Positions 6,592 to 7,505 of a stretch of DNA of 7,505 nucleotides are shown here, piece after piece. A model generated the notes under the pieces. It saw only the letters and a program-made list of their open reading frames with translations. It was not told the DNA's origin and did no database searches. Origin of the DNA: Granulicella sp. (GTDB taxonomy: Bacteria; Acidobacteriota; Terriglobia; Terriglobales; Acidobacteriaceae); the NCBI GenBank assembly GCA_003133205.1, contig PKWK01000319.1:28088-35592 (forward strand), read 5' to 3'. Within the stretch, counting starts at the first letter, position 1. Each line of letters begins with the position of its first letter. The position numbers were made by a program, and so were the translations under genes.

Positions 6592-7505
6592 ATGACCCCG
6601 GAATTCAACAGCACGTTGCCGATTCACCCCAAGTCCCGTTCTCTACGCCCCGCCTGTTTGCTGGCTGCGGCAGCGAGCGCCCTGCTCCTCTTCGCCGCGA
6701 TCGCTCCGGCCGCACTCGCCCAGACGCCCACCCTGCTGGTGCTGCGGGCCATGCCGGCGAAGGCGAAGAAGGGCGAGACCTTCAAGCCGCTGCCCGCGCT
6801 GGTGCAAAGCGACATCGGCGAGATCAAGATCGGCGGAAAGCCTGCTCCGGTCACCTCCGTTACACCCCTGCTGAAGGGGCCGAACGGGCTGCAACTGATG
6901 GTGGTGCTCGACTCCATGCAGATGATCGGCGGCAATGGCCAGTTCGATGACATCAAGAAGTTCTTCAATCAAATGCCGCCCAACGTCGAAATCGGCGTCG
7001 GCTATATGTTGCAGGGCAATGTGAAGATTACCCAGCCCTTCACCACGGACCGCAAGCTCGCCGGCGATGCGCTGATACGGAAGACGATGGAAGAAGCGGC
7101 AAACCCGAAGAACGACAATGGCAACCCGTATCAGTGCCTCCGGCAACTGGCCGCTCACTGGCCCAATGGGGACCCGGCAAAACTGCGCGCGGTCATCATG
7201 TTCACCGACGGAATCATTCGCAGCAATGGCCAGCCGCAGGGTGGCGACCAGTTGAATCCCGATGTGGACGGCGCTTCGCAGAGCTTGCAGCGTGCTGGAA
7301 TCGTCCCCTATCCGTTCTTCTATCTGGACTTTCCCACCATCCCGAACCGGGGTGAAGGCGGCCAGCTCGAAGGCCAGACGAACTTCTCCCAACTCACCGC
7401 GGACACCGGCGGCGAGGGACTCTGGGAGGGCCAGTTCTCGCCCGGCTCCTTCTTTCCGCTGCTCGACAAGTTCTACTCGGTGCTGCAGAGCGAGGTGGTC
7501 GTCAC
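6592..7505 (+). CDS. secreted VWA-like domain protein (partial, C-terminus beyond window)
   Basis: The ATG at 6592 follows a good Shine-Dalgarno (AGGAGA, 6580-6585, six-base spacer), and the frame stays open for 304 codons to the right edge. Residues 15-43 form a signal peptide ending ALA before QTPT, so the protein is exported. A von Willebrand factor A-type fold is suggested by the hydrophobic strand LQLMVVLDSMQM (100-111), where a MIDAS motif would begin, and by VIMFTDGI (201-208), which matches the usual second metal-site strand. The MIDAS itself is degenerate: D107 is present, but both serines of D-x-S-x-S are methionine (M109, M111). Metal-dependent ligand binding may therefore be weak or absent. 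Helices and strands between these points fit the fold. Similar exported proteins are common in Acidobacteriota, mostly of unknown role. The class is fairly sure; no function can be given. Confidence 0.82.
   Translation, partial: MTPEFNSTLPIHPKSRSLRPACLLAAAASALLLFAAIAPAALAQTPTLLVLRAMPAKAKKGETFKPLPALVQSDIGEIKIGGKPAPVTSVTPLLKGPNGLQLMVVLDSMQMIGGNGQFDDIKKFFNQMPPNVEIGVGYMLQGNVKITQPFTTDRKLAGDALIRKTMEEAANPKNDNGNPYQCLRQLAAHWPNGDPAKLRAVIMFTDGIIRSNGQPQGGDQLNPDVDGASQSLQRAGIVPYPFFYLDFPTIPNRGEGGQLEGQTNFSQLTADTGGEGLWEGQFSPGSFFPLLDKFYSVLQSEVVV

Noticed and set aside
6643..7392. Minus-strand open frame of 249 codons
   Set aside because: Antisense to the VWA-like gene, which has a good ribosome site, a signal peptide and fold-specific strands.
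1..7505. Search for CRISPR arrays, tRNA or rRNA genes, insertion sequences and defence systems
   Set aside because: No regularly spaced repeats, cloverleaf sequences, transposase-like frames, terminal inverted repeats or defence-type domains were seen. The repeated GCCGTCGCCGTT-like DNA in 1-3096 encodes the calcium loops of the FG-GAP repeats.

Overview
This is a GC-rich bacterial window of ordinary-looking chromosome. Its gene content suggests Acidobacteriota, perhaps the Terriglobia: a long secreted FG-GAP/VCBS repeat protein carrying bacterial Ig-like domains, and a secreted VWA-like protein of the type often annotated in that phylum as 'VWFA-related'. This assignment is inferred from gene style, not from a marker gene.

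Layout: (1) Positions 1-3096, minus strand: a secreted beta-propeller-type protein. Its N-terminus is inside the window and its C-terminus runs off the left edge. (2) Positions 3097-3995: a gene-poor stretch of about 900 bases. It holds an inverted repeat just upstream of the first gene, a small doubtful minus-strand ORF with coding-like but broken sequence downstream of it, and a 38-codon ORF that ends in an ATGA overlap with the next gene. (3) Positions 3996-4700, plus strand: pgsA, phosphatidylglycerophosphate synthase, the best-supported gene here. (4) Positions 4741-6384, minus strand: a large integral membrane protein resembling GT-C glycosyltransferases, converging on pgsA with only 40 bases between them. 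(5) Positions 6385-6591: a divergent intergenic region with two TATAGT hexamers and a cluster of short palindromes. (6) Positions 6592-7505, plus strand: the N-terminal 304 residues of a secreted VWA-like protein, cut by the right edge.

The genes do not form an operon: strands run minus, plus, minus, plus. A loose common theme is the cell envelope: two exported proteins, one phospholipid enzyme and one membrane glycosyltransferase. I see no mobile element, CRISPR array, tRNA, rRNA or defence system. Very long ORFs on the strands opposite the real genes are a by-product of high GC content. The more interesting leads are small: the palindrome cluster upstream of the VWA gene, the pgsA upstream ORF, the degraded-looking coding segment near 3291-3716, and the degenerate MIDAS motif of the VWA protein.
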